Below are positions 7,733 through 17,519 of a stretch of 64,000 bases of DNA, piece after piece. The notes below the pieces were generated by a model. The model was not told the DNA's origin. It did no database searches and saw only the letters and a list, made by a program, of their open reading frames with translations. This stretch comes from Salinisphaera sp963835375 (GTDB lineage: Bacteria > Pseudomonadota > Gammaproteobacteria > Nevskiales > Salinisphaeraceae), in the NCBI GenBank assembly GCA_963835375.1, contig CAWIGB010000038.1, positions 186,001 through 250,000 on the forward strand, given 5' to 3'. The translations under genes and the position numbers were made by a program. Every line of letters starts with the position of its first letter. The stretch's first letter is position 1.

Positions 7733-9187
7733 TCAGTCGGCGCTCGGCACCGTCTGCAGCTCCACGTACTCCATCAGGCCATCATGCCCGCCTTCACGGC
7801 CAACGCCCGACTGCAGCATGCCGCCGAACGGCGCATGCGCCGCCGGGCCGGTGCCGGTGTTGAAGCCGCAGTGGCCGAAGTGCAGGTTGGCGATGATCTT
7901 GTGGGCGCGCTTTTCGTCCTTGCCGAACACGTACGAGGCCAGGCCGAACTCGGTCTGGTTGCCGAGCTTGAGCGCTTCTTCGTCGGTCTCGAACTTGATC
8001 AGCGGAACCAGCGGGCCGAAGGTTTCGTCGGTGCAGCACTTCATGTCGTGCGTGACGTCGGTGATCACCGTCGGCGAGTAGAACAGGCTCTTGTCGGAGT
8101 CCAGTTCGTCCGGGTTCTTGCCCACTTCCAGCTTGGCGCCCTTGGACAGCGCGTCCTGGACGTGGTCCTTCACCTTGTCGAAGCCGGCTGCGTTGATCAG
8201 CGGGCCGACATCCACGTCTTCGTCCATGCCGTCGCCGACCTTGAGCGCCTTGACGCGGTCGATGACCATCTTGGAGAACTCGTCGTAGACCGACGACTGC
8301 ACGTAGATCCGGTTGGCGCAGACACAGGTCTGGCCGCCGCCGCGGAACTTGTTGGCGATGAGGTTATCGGCCGCCGATTCCAGATCGGCATCGTCCAGCA
8401 CGATGAACGGGGCGTTGCCGCCGAGTTCCAGCCCCAGCTTCTTGACCCAGTCCTTGGACTGTTCGATCAGCAGCTGGCCGACACCGGTGGAACCGGTGAA
8501 CGAGATCATGGGCACATCGGGCGAGCTCATCAGCTCGCCGCCGATGTCCTTGGAGCTGCCCATCACGAGATTGACCATGCCCTTGGGCAGGTCGAGACGC
8601 TCGTGCATGAGCTGGAACATGGCGATCATGGTCAGCGGGGTTTCGGTGGCCGGCTTGGTCACCGTCGGGCAGCCCGCCGCGATCGCCGGGGCGATCTTCT
8701 TGGCGATCATGCCGATGGGGAAGTTCCAGGGCGTGATCAGCCCGGCCACCCCGATCGAGCGCTTGTGTACCGTCCAGGTGCAGTTCTTGGCCTTCTGCGG
8801 CAGGACTTCCGGCGCCAGGGCCTCTTCCATCATGCCGGCGTGGTAGTCGAAGAAGCTGGCGGCGTATTCCACTTCGCCTTGCGCTTCCTTCCACGGCTTG
8901 CCGTGCTCCAGGCACAGGATGCGGCCGATCTCTTCCTTTTCGGCGAGCAGGGCATCGCGCATGTCCTCGAGCCATTCGCGGCGCGTGGCCACGTCCGGCA
9001 CGTTGGGCAGCGCGGCCTTGGCCGCGGCGATGGCGCGCTTGGTTTCCTCGGCGGCCATGTAGGGCACATCGGCGAGGCGCTTGCCGTTGGCCGGGTTGAG
9101 TACTTCGGCGGTTTGCCCGGAGTCGGCTTCGACCCACTGGCCGTCGATGTAACCCGCGACATGTTTGAGCAGATACGATTCGATCAT
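7733..9187 (-). CDS. NAD(P)-dependent aldehyde dehydrogenase, succinate-semialdehyde dehydrogenase-like
   Basis: A complete 484-residue aldehyde dehydrogenase. The catalytic Cys is C288 in GGGQTCVCANR and the general base is E254 in LELGGNAPFI. The cofactor region shows ITPWNFPIGM (about 151) and SFTGSTGVGQ (about 229). The gene resembles GabD-type enzymes that oxidise succinate semialdehyde or related omega-aldehydes. The ATG at 9187 is chosen because AAAGGA lies 8 bp upstream and homology begins with the next residues. It is the last gene before a strong terminator. Together with the deacetylase downstream and the aminotransferase nearby it could serve amine or GABA catabolism. Substrate is not settled by sequence. 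Confidence 0.88.
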   Translation of the reverse strand: MIESYLLKHVAGYIDGQWVEADSGQTAEVLNPANGKRLADVPYMAAEETKRAIAAAKAALPNVPDVATRREWLEDMRDALLAEKEEIGRILCLEHGKPWKEAQGEVEYAASFFDYHAGMMEEALAPEVLPQKAKNCTWTVHKRSIGVAGLITPWNFPIGMIAKKIAPAIAAGCPTVTKPATETPLTMIAMFQLMHERLDLPKGMVNLVMGSSKDIGGELMSSPDVPMISFTGSTGVGQLLIEQSKDWVKKLGLELGGNAPFIVLDDADLESAADNLIANKFRGGGQTCVCANRIYVQSSVYDEFSKMVIDRVKALKVGDGMDEDVDVGPLINAAGFDKVKDHVQDALSKGAKLEVGKNPDELDSDKSLFYSPTVITDVTHDMKCCTDETFGPLVPLIKFETDEEALKLGNQTEFGLASYVFGKDEKRAHKIIANLHFGHCGFNTGTGPAAHAPFGGMLQSGVGREGGHDGLMEYVELQTVPSAD

Positions 9188-9302
9188 ATGCGGTCCTTTG
9201 CTTGGTCTGACGGGTCGGCGATCAGCCCGCCGCGTTCTTTCGTGCATCAAAGATCGGGGACGCACGGCCCGTTTTCAATCGTTGGCGATCTATCGCCGGC
9301 GT

Positions 9303-10320
9303 TCAGCCGCGTCCCGGCGCGTAACCGTGGCGCTTGCTCACCTGGTTGAACAACGACTCATCCGCACGCCAGCGCGCGAGATTCTCGAGAAACTGATCCA
9401 TCAGCGCTTCGCGCCAGCCGATGAAATCGCCGGCCATATGCGCGGAGATGAGCACGTTGTCCATATCCCACAGCGGGTGGTCGGCGGGCAGCGGCTCGGT
9501 CTCGAACACGTCGAGTGCGGCCCCGGCGATTTCGTCGGCCAGGCAGAGCGGCGACCAGGTCTTCGGTGACCACGATCGCGCCGCGGCCGATGTTGATGAA
9601 GCGCGCATGGTTGGCCATCGCGGCAAAGCGCGGTGCATCGAACAGGCCTTCCGTGGATTCGGTCAGCGGCGCGGCGACGACGACATAATCGGCATCGGGC
9701 AGAAGGGCATCAAGATCGTCCTGGGCATGAATCGCATCGAACACCTCGTTGGGCTCCTTGGCCCGGCGCGCCACGCCGGAGACCTGCATCCCGGCGGCCC
9801 GGCACAGGCGGCCGATGCTGTGGCCGATGGAGCCGGCGCCGACCACGAGCACGCGTTTTTTCTCGATGGTTTCGGTATCGCGGTGCTGCCAGCGGTGCTG
9901 TTGCTGGTAGCGCAGGTTGTTCGCGCTGTCCTTGGCGAACATCAGGATCTGCGCCAGCACGTATTCGGCGATGTTGCGATCGAAGATGCCCTGCGCGTTG
10001 GTGACCGGAATATCGGAATCCACCAGCGCATCGAACATGAGCTGATCCACGCCCGCGCTGGTGGCGTGGATCCATTCCAGGCTGTCGGCCGCGTCCCAGG
10101 CCGCTTCCAGCGCCTCGGTGCGGAAGTCGGTGACCACCAGAATACGGCTGCCGGGCAGGGCGGTGCGCAGGCTGGCTTCGTCGTGGGCCAGTGCGATATC
10201 GGCGTGCTCGCGCAGCCGGTCGATGCCGGGCGGGCCATCGGGCGCATCGCTCAATACGGTGATGCGCAGGGCGGCGGCATCACGCGCGCCGCGGCTCGAT
10301 TCGGCCCGGTTATCTGCCAT
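9303..10320 (-). CDS. D-2-hydroxyacid dehydrogenase, frameshifted
   Basis: NAD(P)-dependent reduction of a 2-oxo acid to a D-2-hydroxy acid, or phosphoglycerate dehydrogenase-like chemistry. The nucleotide site VVGAGSIGHSIGRL is in the middle. Catalytic Arg lies in INIGRGAIV, Glu in FETEPLPADHP and His in ISAHMAGD. One extra base near 9543 (after GTCGCCGCTCTG) separates EDLVAAL from LADEIAGAALDVF, and both halves are otherwise well conserved. The ATG at 10320 is used. It runs in the same direction as the aldehyde dehydrogenase, 115 bp upstream of that gene's start. The divergent aminotransferase begins at 10509. Confidence 0.85.
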
Positions 10321-10508
10321 GTTGTAATCGCCGCGAACGACGCGGATTCGGTGAATAGTCGAGCCACGGTACCCAGCGCTCAGAGCGGGCGTCAACACGG
10401 TTTGTCGAGCGCGGCGAAAACACCGCTTGACCGGGGCTGTGGGGGTGCCTACGCTCGATCCGATATCCCCCGGGGATCTCCCCTAGTAGTCGTCATCAAG
10501 AGGTTGTC

Positions 10509-11753
10509 ATGGCTGTGAATCTGGAATCCAGCGAGCAGGTTCTGCCGCCGGAACCTGACAAGCGTTATGTCCGTGATCGGATGGTCTGGAATCCAGCCAT
10601 GCATGCGATCCCGATTTCGGGCATCCGCCGCATGGTCAACCGGGCCGCCGAGCTGGACGACGTCGTGCATCTGTCGATCGGCCAGCCGGACTTCCCGACG
10701 CCCAAGCACATCATCGATGCGCACATCCATGCGCTGCAGAACGGCCAGACCGGCTACACCATGGATGCGGGCCTGCCGGAGCTGCTCACCGCGTTGAAGG
10801 AGTACTACAACGCCAAGTACCGGAGCACACTCGACGAAGACAACTTCCTGATCACCACCGGTGCCACCGAAGGCATCTATCTGATGATCACGGCCATGGC
10901 CGCGCCCGGGCGCGAGTTCATCATCGCCGATCCGACGTTCCTGCTGTATGCGCCGCTGATCCGCATGAACGGCGGCCAAGTGCGCACTGTGCCGACCAAG
11001 GCGAGCGAAGGTCACCAGATCGATCCCGAGCGGATCATCAACATGATCGGGCCGAACACGCACGCCATCATCCTGAATTCGCCCTCGAATCCGACCGGCA
11101 CGGTGTATCCGCGCGAAACGATCGAGTGGCTGTGCCAGGAAGCGGCTTATCGCGGCGTGGAGATTCTCTCGGACGAGGTGTACGACAACCTCATCCTCGA
11201 CGATATCGACTACCCGAGCGTGCTGTCCTGCGCCACCGACCTCGACGGCGTGGCCGTGGTCTCGAGCTTTTCCAAGACCTATGCCATGCCCGGGCTGCGC
11301 GTGGGCTGGATCGTGGCCGACCAGAACACCATCCGTACGCTGCGGCGCTATCACATGTTCACTACCACGGTGGCGAGCACGCCGGCGCAGTGGGCGGGCG
11401 TGGCCGCGCTCTACGGCGACCAGAGCTGTATCACGGAAATGGTGACCGAATATGCGCGCCGCCGCGATCGCGTGGTCGATCTGGTGAGCGACACGCCGGG
11501 GCTGACCGGCTACTGGCCGCAGGGCGCGTTCTATATCGCGCCGTCGCTGCCGGCCGGCGTGGATGCCGGCAAGCTCGCCATGCGCATGCTGGAGGAAACC
11601 GGCGTCTGCGTGATTCCGGGCGATGCGTTCGGCGAGGGCTCTTCGAACCTGCTGCGCATCTCGTACTCGACATCGATGGAGAAGATCGAGGAAGCGTTCG
11701 CCCGCATGCAGCCGTGGCTGGAACGCCAGCCGGAGTTCGCCCGCTACGGCTGA
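10509..11753 (+). CDS. PLP-dependent class I/II aminotransferase (AspC-like)
   Basis: An intact 414-residue aminotransferase of fold type I. The cofactor lysine lies in SSFSKTYAMPGLRVGW (about residue 256). NSPSNPTGTVYP (about 196) contains the Asn contacting PLP, and SDEVYDNL supplies Asp and Tyr. The final arginine that binds the substrate carboxylate is in NLLRISYSTS. Family members transfer amino groups between aspartate, aromatic or other amino acids and 2-oxoglutarate; the exact substrate cannot be told. The start at 10509 gives an N-terminal tail of about 40 residues before the core. A strong terminator follows 20 bp after the stop. Confidence 0.88.
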   Translation: MAVNLESSEQVLPPEPDKRYVRDRMVWNPAMHAIPISGIRRMVNRAAELDDVVHLSIGQPDFPTPKHIIDAHIHALQNGQTGYTMDAGLPELLTALKEYYNAKYRSTLDEDNFLITTGATEGIYLMITAMAAPGREFIIADPTFLLYAPLIRMNGGQVRTVPTKASEGHQIDPERIINMIGPNTHAIILNSPSNPTGTVYPRETIEWLCQEAAYRGVEILSDEVYDNLILDDIDYPSVLSCATDLDGVAVVSSFSKTYAMPGLRVGWIVADQNTIRTLRRYHMFTTTVASTPAQWAGVAALYGDQSCITEMVTEYARRRDRVVDLVSDTPGLTGYWPQGAFYIAPSLPAGVDAGKLAMRMLEETGVCVIPGDAFGEGSSNLLRISYSTSMEKIEEAFARMQPWLERQPEFARYG

Positions 11754-11773
11754 GGCAGGCCGCGCGTCTCGAT

Positions 11774-11817
11774 CACGAAAAAGGCCGCCCGGGTTTCATC
11801 GGGCGGCCTTTTTCGTG
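11774..11817. terminator. Bidirectional intrinsic terminator
   Basis: CACGAAAAAGGCCGCCCG (11774-11791) and CGGGCGGCCTTTTTCGTG (11800-11817) form an 18-bp perfect stem with an 8-base loop. A and T runs inside the stem serve both strands. It separates the aminotransferase from the convergent gene ending at 11835. Confidence 0.95.
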
Positions 11818-11834
11818 CCTGCGGCCCGTGTTGT

Positions 11835-12661
11835 TCAGGCGCTGGTGGAAGTGGATCCGCATCCGGCCGCGGGGGCTCCATGCGATTTCGCGACAGCCGG
11901 CATCTGAGTGTAATAACTCACCCGCACCGGATAGACCTTACCCCGGTCGTTGTGCATGTTGCCGATGCCGCGATACTCCAGCAGGCGCTCGGTCTTCGGG
12001 TCGTAGGTGAGCTTGAGCGAAGGCACGAAATTGTTGATCAGGAAGATGTCCAGCTCGGCCTTGAAGTTCACCGCCGGCCTGCCCTCGAACGTCGTATCGC
12101 CGGTCTTGTAGGCTTTGAGATCGATCACCGACTGGCGCCCGGCGGCCACGAACTTGAAGGTGACCTTCTGGCCGCTGGTCAATGCGTCGAAATGCTGCTG
12201 AACCAGCTGATTGAACCCGGAATCGGCGGCCATCGGGTCGTCGATGGCGAATGATTTGGTCTGCGTCTTCGCGTCGGCCGATTCGCGTTTGAACATCGTC
12301 CAGCGGCCGTTCTGTCATGCCGAATGCCTTCCTCGTAGCCGGATTTCGGCATCGTCAGCCGGTAGACCGGAATAGTCGAGTTGTCGGAGAAATCCATGTG
12401 CTTGTTCGCAATCACCTGGCCATGCCTGCCCACATAGGTCACGTTCCAGGTCGTGATGCGGCCGTGAACCCGCTTGACCTCATGGTGCTCGGTGTAGCGA
12501 TAGTCGCCGCCCTTGAGGGTGTAGGCATAGCCGTTGAAGCAGGTCAGGCCGTTGTCGTTGACCTTGCTCGTGTCGGACTGCGCCAGCGCCGGTGCCGCCG
12601 CGGTCCAGACCAGGGTGGCGGCCAGTACCGCGGCTGACGTCAGACAAAGCGATCGGCGCAT
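11835..12661 (-). CDS. Secreted protein of unknown function (DUF3108-like), frameshifted
   Basis: The predicted product of about 275 residues begins with a signal peptide (MRRSLCLTSAAVLAATLVWT, cleavage after APALAQ). The body is polar and beta-rich, with TCFNGYAYTLKGGDYRYTEH early and LKLTYDPKTERLLEYRGIGN late. The overall pattern is like DUF3108 periplasmic proteins, but I am not sure of the family. A frame change near 12313 lies between SGYEEGIRHD and NGRWTMFKRE; one base is missing or two are extra. The start has GGAG 6 bp upstream. It follows the CFA-like methyltransferase gene by 34 bp on the same strand and may be transcribed with it, suggesting a role at the envelope. Confidence 0.6.
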
Positions 12662-12695
12662 GGTGAACTCCTTCTTCTTATCGGCGCGTCGTGCC

Positions 12696-13757
12696 TCAAG
12701 TACGTATGTTGTCCAGCGCCCGACGCGGCGTGAACAGATAATGGCCGACGCCCCATTCGTTGCCGCCGCGGTAGCCGAACAGTTCGGCCACGGCCATGAA
12801 GAACATGCGCCAGCGGTTGAACCAGCGTTCGGCATCGGCTTCGCCATACGTCTCGCGCATCACGGCCATCACCGCGTCGCGGTTGGCATCCATGCGCGCA
12901 AGCCAGGCATTGGAAGTATCGCGATAGTGCGCACCCGATAGCCACCAGCTGTCGCGCAGCAGCAGATCCTGCTGGAAATGCGCGAACAGGTTCTCGCTGG
13001 GCATCACGCCGCCGGTGAAGAAATAACGCGCCATCCAGTCGCCGGCCGAATCGTCGGTGAAGCGATAGGCCAGATGCTTGTGCGCGAATACATGCACGAA
13101 CAGCCGGCCATGGTCGTCCAGCCAGCGCGCACAGCGCGCGAACAGCTCCCGGTAGTTGCGCATGTGCTCGAACATCTCGATCGATACGATGCGGTCGAAC
13201 ACCTGTTCGCCGGGGTCGAAACGATTGATGTCGCAAGTCTCGATCGTGAGATTATCGAGCCCGCGCTCGGCCGCGCGCGCCGCGATCCATTCACGCTGGG
13301 TGTTCGAGTTGGAAACCGCGCGCACGCTGGCATGAGGAAACCGACGCGCCGCCCACAGCGAGAACGAGCCCCAGCCGCAGCCGAGATCGAGAATACGGTG
13401 CCCATCGCGCACCCGGGCCCGGTCGGCGGTCAGCGCCAGCATGGCGTGCTCAGCGGTATCCAGATCGTCGATGCCGGATTCGAACAGACAGCCACTGTAT
13501 TTCAGATGCGCGCCGAGCACCTGCTCGAAGAACGCCGGCGGCAGTTCGTAGTGCTGGGCGTTGGCATCGGCGGTGTGCTGGGCGATCGGCCCGGAGTTGG
13601 CGCGTTCGAGGAACGCACGCATGGCTTCGTGGCGCTTGTCCGCGTTCCTGGCTTGTGGCGTCGACAGGCGCTGGCCGATCAGACGGCGCATGCCGGCGCG
13701 CGCGATGAAATCCGGGACGAGCCCACGTTCGCAGGCTTCGATGGGCAGACTATCCAA
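12696..13757 (-). CDS. Cyclopropane-fatty-acyl-phospholipid synthase-like SAM methyltransferase
   Basis: An intact 353-residue enzyme of the CFA synthase class, which methylates unsaturated acyl chains of membrane lipids using S-adenosylmethionine. The SAM site ILDLGCGWGSFSLWAA lies near residue 122. The preceding HYELPPAFFEQVLGAHLKYS block is typical of the class, as is the C-terminal FRRW-like segment WFNRWRMFFMAVAELFGYRG. The start is TTG at 13757, supported by AAGGAG 8 bp upstream. The neighbours are a DUF1295 membrane protein and a secreted protein on the same strand, an arrangement often seen in lipid-modification loci. Confidence 0.85.
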   Translation of the reverse strand: MDSLPIEACERGLVPDFIARAGMRRLIGQRLSTPQARNADKRHEAMRAFLERANSGPIAQHTADANAQHYELPPAFFEQVLGAHLKYSGCLFESGIDDLDTAEHAMLALTADRARVRDGHRILDLGCGWGSFSLWAARRFPHASVRAVSNSNTQREWIAARAAERGLDNLTIETCDINRFDPGEQVFDRIVSIEMFEHMRNYRELFARCARWLDDHGRLFVHVFAHKHLAYRFTDDSAGDWMARYFFTGGVMPSENLFAHFQQDLLLRDSWWLSGAHYRDTSNAWLARMDANRDAVMAVMRETYGEADAERWFNRWRMFFMAVAELFGYRGGNEWGVGHYLFTPRRALDNIRT

Positions 13758-13789
13758 TCGCTCGGCTCCTTGTGGCTTGGCGTGTGGTT

Positions 13790-14570
13790 TTATTTCCTCG
13801 GCGGCCAGGGGATGAACGCGTTGGTCGTGCGTACATACTCATCGTGGCCTTCGCGCTTTTTGGATGCATCCTTGCCCTCGACCGTCGGGATGCCCGAGAT
13901 CTTGAGCAGCAGCACCGCCATCAGGATGGGGCCGAGCAGCGTGGCCCACCACCAGCCGGCGCCGATCGCCAGCACCACGTAGGTCACCCAGTGCAGTGAT
14001 TCGAAGAAATAATTGGGGTGGCGCGAGTAATACCACAGCCCCTCGCGACAGACCTTGCCCCGGTTCTCGGGCCTGGCCTTGAAGGCCTTGAGCTGGGCAT
14101 CGGCCGTGCCTTCGCCGACTACCGATACGAACCAGATGATGACGGCCAGCGCGCCGGTGACAAGCGAGGGGCCATCGTCCATATAGGCGATGACGAGCAA
14201 GGGGATCGACAGCACCCCGGCGATCACCGCCTGCAGTATGAAAAAGCCGAGCATGTAGAGATCGGCCTTCGCGCCCCAGGAGTCGCGCGCCGCGGCATAG
14301 CGCGAATCCTCGGGCTGGCCTTTCATGCGCACTGCGAGATACCCGGCCAGCCGGAACGACCAGGTGATCGCGAGTACGGCCATCAGCAGGCGGGCGGCGA
14401 CCGGCGCATCGCCGAGCCAGCGCATATTCCAGCGCGATCACGCCGAGCGCCGCCGACCAGACGACGTCCACCAGGCCTGCATTGCGGGTGAAAAGCTGGA
14501 TCACCCACACCATCGTGAGCAAGACAATCGCGGTCAGCAGGGCGATGCCGAAAGCTGAAAGGGCCGCCAT
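13790..14570 (-). CDS. DUF1295 / isoprenylcysteine methyltransferase-like membrane protein, frameshifted
   Basis: An integral membrane protein of about 259 residues, related to steroid 5-alpha-reductase and ICMT families. Several hydrophobic helices are followed by the diagnostic REGLWYYSRHPNYFFESLHW (about residue 190), which binds the cofactor in this superfamily. The tail ends KREGHDEYVRTTNAFIPWPP, typical of DUF1295. One extra base near 14415 separates GVIALEYAL from LGDAPVAARLL. The gene lies 32 bp upstream of the CFA-like gene and probably forms an operon with it. A lipid or steroid reductase or methyltransferase role is likely, substrate unknown. Confidence 0.78.
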
Positions 14571-14613
14571 GGTGTGTCCTGTCGGTAAATACGCGATCAG
14601 CTTAACAGGCGCG

Positions 14614-16370
14614 TCACGCGCTGCCGGGGAGCGCGACGAGCGGCAGGCCGAGCCGGCCTTCGACATCGATATGCCCCGGGAGCGCCGAAAAGCTGGCCAG
14701 ATATTGCGGGTGGTAGCCATAGACCAGCAGCCCGACGGTATCGCCTTCGTAGACACGCGTGGCGATGCCGTTGAGTTCGAGCGTGCGCCGGCCGGCGCCG
14801 CGGATCGGACGTAGCTGTTTGTTGACCAGCAGGGTGCTCGATACGCCGGGTCGCTGGATGCCGATGCCGACGAACGCCACCGGCGACGGGCCGCCGCCTT
14901 TCACGTCGATCTCCACGGTCGGAAGGCCGATCAGCGCCTGGTTATCGTCGGCGATCGTCTGGACCGGCAGGAACACGCCGCCGCTGGCCAGTTCGTCGAC
15001 CCGGTCGGCGGGCAGGGCGTTGACCAGTTTGGCGAGCAGGGCCGTGTCGTGGTCTGCGCGCCCGTCGGGATCGCTGTCCAGCCAGCGCTTGACCAGATCG
15101 GTGGCCTTGCTGGATGTCTCGGCGACCAGATGCCAGAGCCCGCCGAGGGTGTTCTCGCGGAAAACGCCCTTGAGCAGATCCAGACCGCCGGTCGCGGCCT
15201 GGCCCTCGAAGTCGAGGCGGCGCTCGCGCGCGACGGGCAGTTCGTCGATGGCGAGCTGGGTATCGTCGTCGAGCATCACCAGGGTCTGGGGGAAACGGTG
15301 GCCGGCGCTTCGCCCTTGAGCTTCCAGTCCAGCTAGGCGAGTTCGAGGGCCGCGGTCTCGACGCGCTGATCGCCCCAGTCCAGATGGGCATCGGTCTGAT
15401 AGGCGATGCGGTCGATATCCTCGAGAAACGGCAGGCTGTGGCCGTGGCGCATCGCCACCAGATGCACCTCGTTGCCGGCCGCCCGCAGCGCATTGGCGCT
15501 GGCCACGCCTTCGTTGAGATTGAACAGCGTATCGCCCACGCCCTGAAGAATCAGGGCGTCGACCTGCGGCGGCTTACGCTCGGGACGCGGGTCGACGCGT
15601 TTCCGCCTCGTGCGCGGCGTCGGCATCGAAGAACGAGGCCGGGCTGTGGTCGTAAAGCCGCTGGGCAACACGGTCCGATACGCCGCGCCCGGTCAAGCGG
15701 CGAAGCCAGGCCCTGGAGCAGGGCGTGGTACATGATCGGATCGAGATCCATGCCCGATGTGGGCAGGCCGAGTGCGACCAGACCGCGCCCCAGGCGGTCT
15801 TGACGACGTTGTCCGGTGCCAGGCTGTAGCGCAAGTCGTGCCAGGTGGCGGTGGGCACGATCGCCGCTGAACGGATCATCGACCGCCGCACCGATCATCT
15901 GGAAGCCGCCGCCATAGGATAGCCCCAGTGCGCCAGCCACCAGTCGGCCGTCACGCCGTGCCAGCCGATCGCCGTAGGCCATCTCGCGTTCGGCCCAGTC
16001 GAGGATCGCCGAGATATCGCCGCCCTCGATTTCCGGGTCCATGATATGGACATGGCCGCCGGATTCGCCGAAGCCGCGCTGGTCGAAGCTGATCACGAAA
16101 TAGCCGGCATTCGCGGCACGGCGCGCGGCTTCGCTGGAAGGCAGCGGCCCGCCGGAAAGCGATTCGTATACCGACGTCTGTTCGCGACCGTCAGCCGCGT
16201 ACCGCCAAAGCCATGCCCATGCAGGATCAGCGGCGCATTTTCGCCTGCGGCAGGGCCGGCTGCATGACGGTGATCGCGATCTCGATGCCGTCGTCGGGAT
16301 TGACGACCGTCGCATGGTAATCGTGGGCGGCGTAGGGTCGCCTGTTTTCAGTCGGGCTGGATCGGGACAC
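14614..16370 (-). CDS. Alpha/beta hydrolase (CocE/S15-like), heavily frameshifted
   Basis: Pieces in all three minus frames make one hydrolase of about 580 residues. Order: TVVNPDDGIEIAITVMQPAL, LILHGHGFGGTR (oxyanion strand), AANAGYFVISFDQRGFGESG, GALGLSYGGGFQMIGAAVDD (nucleophile elbow G-L-S-Y-G-G with the Ser), ILQGVGDTLFNLNEG (acid region), and a long C-terminal domain ending ALPGSA. Six or more indels lie between 15290 and 16250, more than in any neighbour, plus an in-frame TAG near 15334. This may be a true decaying gene or an error-rich stretch. A GTG at 16370 gives the longest homologous start. Substrate unknown. Confidence 0.6.
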
Positions 16371-16466
16371 GGTTATCGTTGTTCTGGGTCGCGCAGCTCG
16401 TCGCGCCAGCCTAGCGGCCGTTGGGGTTCGTACGGCTTAGGGCGTGCTCGTCATGACGACGACGCG

Positions 16467-17415
16467 CTAATCTTTTGTGACCGGCCAGCGATCCCAGCCG
16501 GCGGGATCGCCCACCGTATCCAGCACGTGGTCGACGAAGGCCTGGATCTTCGGCGGGCGAAGTCGTGCGGCGCTATACAGCAGGTGGATGGCGCGATTCT
16601 CCGGCGCGACTTCCCATTGCCAGTGGCTGAGGATCGGGCGCAGTTCGCCGCTGGCGAGTTCGCGATCGATCAGCCAGGTGGGAAACAGCACGACGCCCTG
16701 GCCGAGCAGGGCGGCAGCCGCGCAGGCTGGTGGCGTCGTCGCTGTAGAGCGAGCCATCGATATCCAGCCGTTCGAAGTCGAGTATCGGTCCGATCACGCC
16801 AGAACCAGCGCTGGCGGCCATAATCGCCCTGATAGCGCAGACAGTCGTGCTGGAGCAGCTCTCGGGCTGGGTCCGGTTCGCCACGTCGGCGAGGTAGGCA
16901 GGGGCGGCGGCGAGCACGTAATGCATCGGCCCGAGTCGGCGCGCGACCAGGCTGGAATCCTCCAGCCGGCCGACACGGAAGGTGATGTCGCTGCCCGAGC
17001 GCACCGGGTCGACAAAGCGATCGGTCAGGCGCAGTTCGATCTTGATTTTCGGGTACTGGCGAGTAGAAACCATAGACCAGCGGCACGACCTGTCGTTCGC
17101 CAAATGCCACCGGCGCATTGATCGTGAGCGTGCCGGACGGTTCGTCGCTGGCTTCGAATATCGTCTCGGTGGCCGGTTCGAGCTGGTCCAGCAACGGGCG
17201 GATGGCTTCGACATACCGCGCGCCGGCTTCGGTCAATTCGACGGCGCGCGTATGGCGATAGAACAGCGTCTGGCCGAGCTGCGTTCCAGCGCAGCAATCT
17301 GGCGTGAGACCGACGACACGGCGCGATGGCTGCGATGGGCCGCCGCCGTGAAGCCGCCGGCGTCGACGACCCGCCGGAAGGTCCGCAGTGCATTGAGATC
17401 GAGGTTGTCTTTCAT
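16467..17415 (-). CDS. LysR-family regulator, multiply frameshifted
   Basis: The N-terminus MKDNLDLNALRTFRRVVDAG leads into a winged helix (FTAAAHRSHRAVSSVSRQIAAL). The effector domain follows in pieces: LGQTLFYRHTRAVELTEAG, SGTLTINAPVAFGERQVVPL, DITFRVGRLEDSSLVARRLG and LGQGVVLFPTWLIDRELASG. About five indels split it between 16715 and 17290. LysR proteins bind near their own gene and often activate the divergent neighbour, here the PRISE-type reductase at 17520 with 104 bp between. With so many breaks it may be a pseudogene, or the sequence may be poor here. Confidence 0.65.
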
Positions 17416-17519
17416 GCAATAAATATTTGCGATGTGCGCGCTTGTTGCAAGCATTGGTCGGCGCGACAATGCAGCGGGTCATTTCGAACATGGCGGCATG
17501 GCCGCCGGAACATCAAATC

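Noticed and set aside
7784..9349. A 521-codon open frame opposite the aldehyde dehydrogenase gene
   Set aside because: Antisense shadow of a clearly conserved enzyme; no ribosome site or protein similarity.
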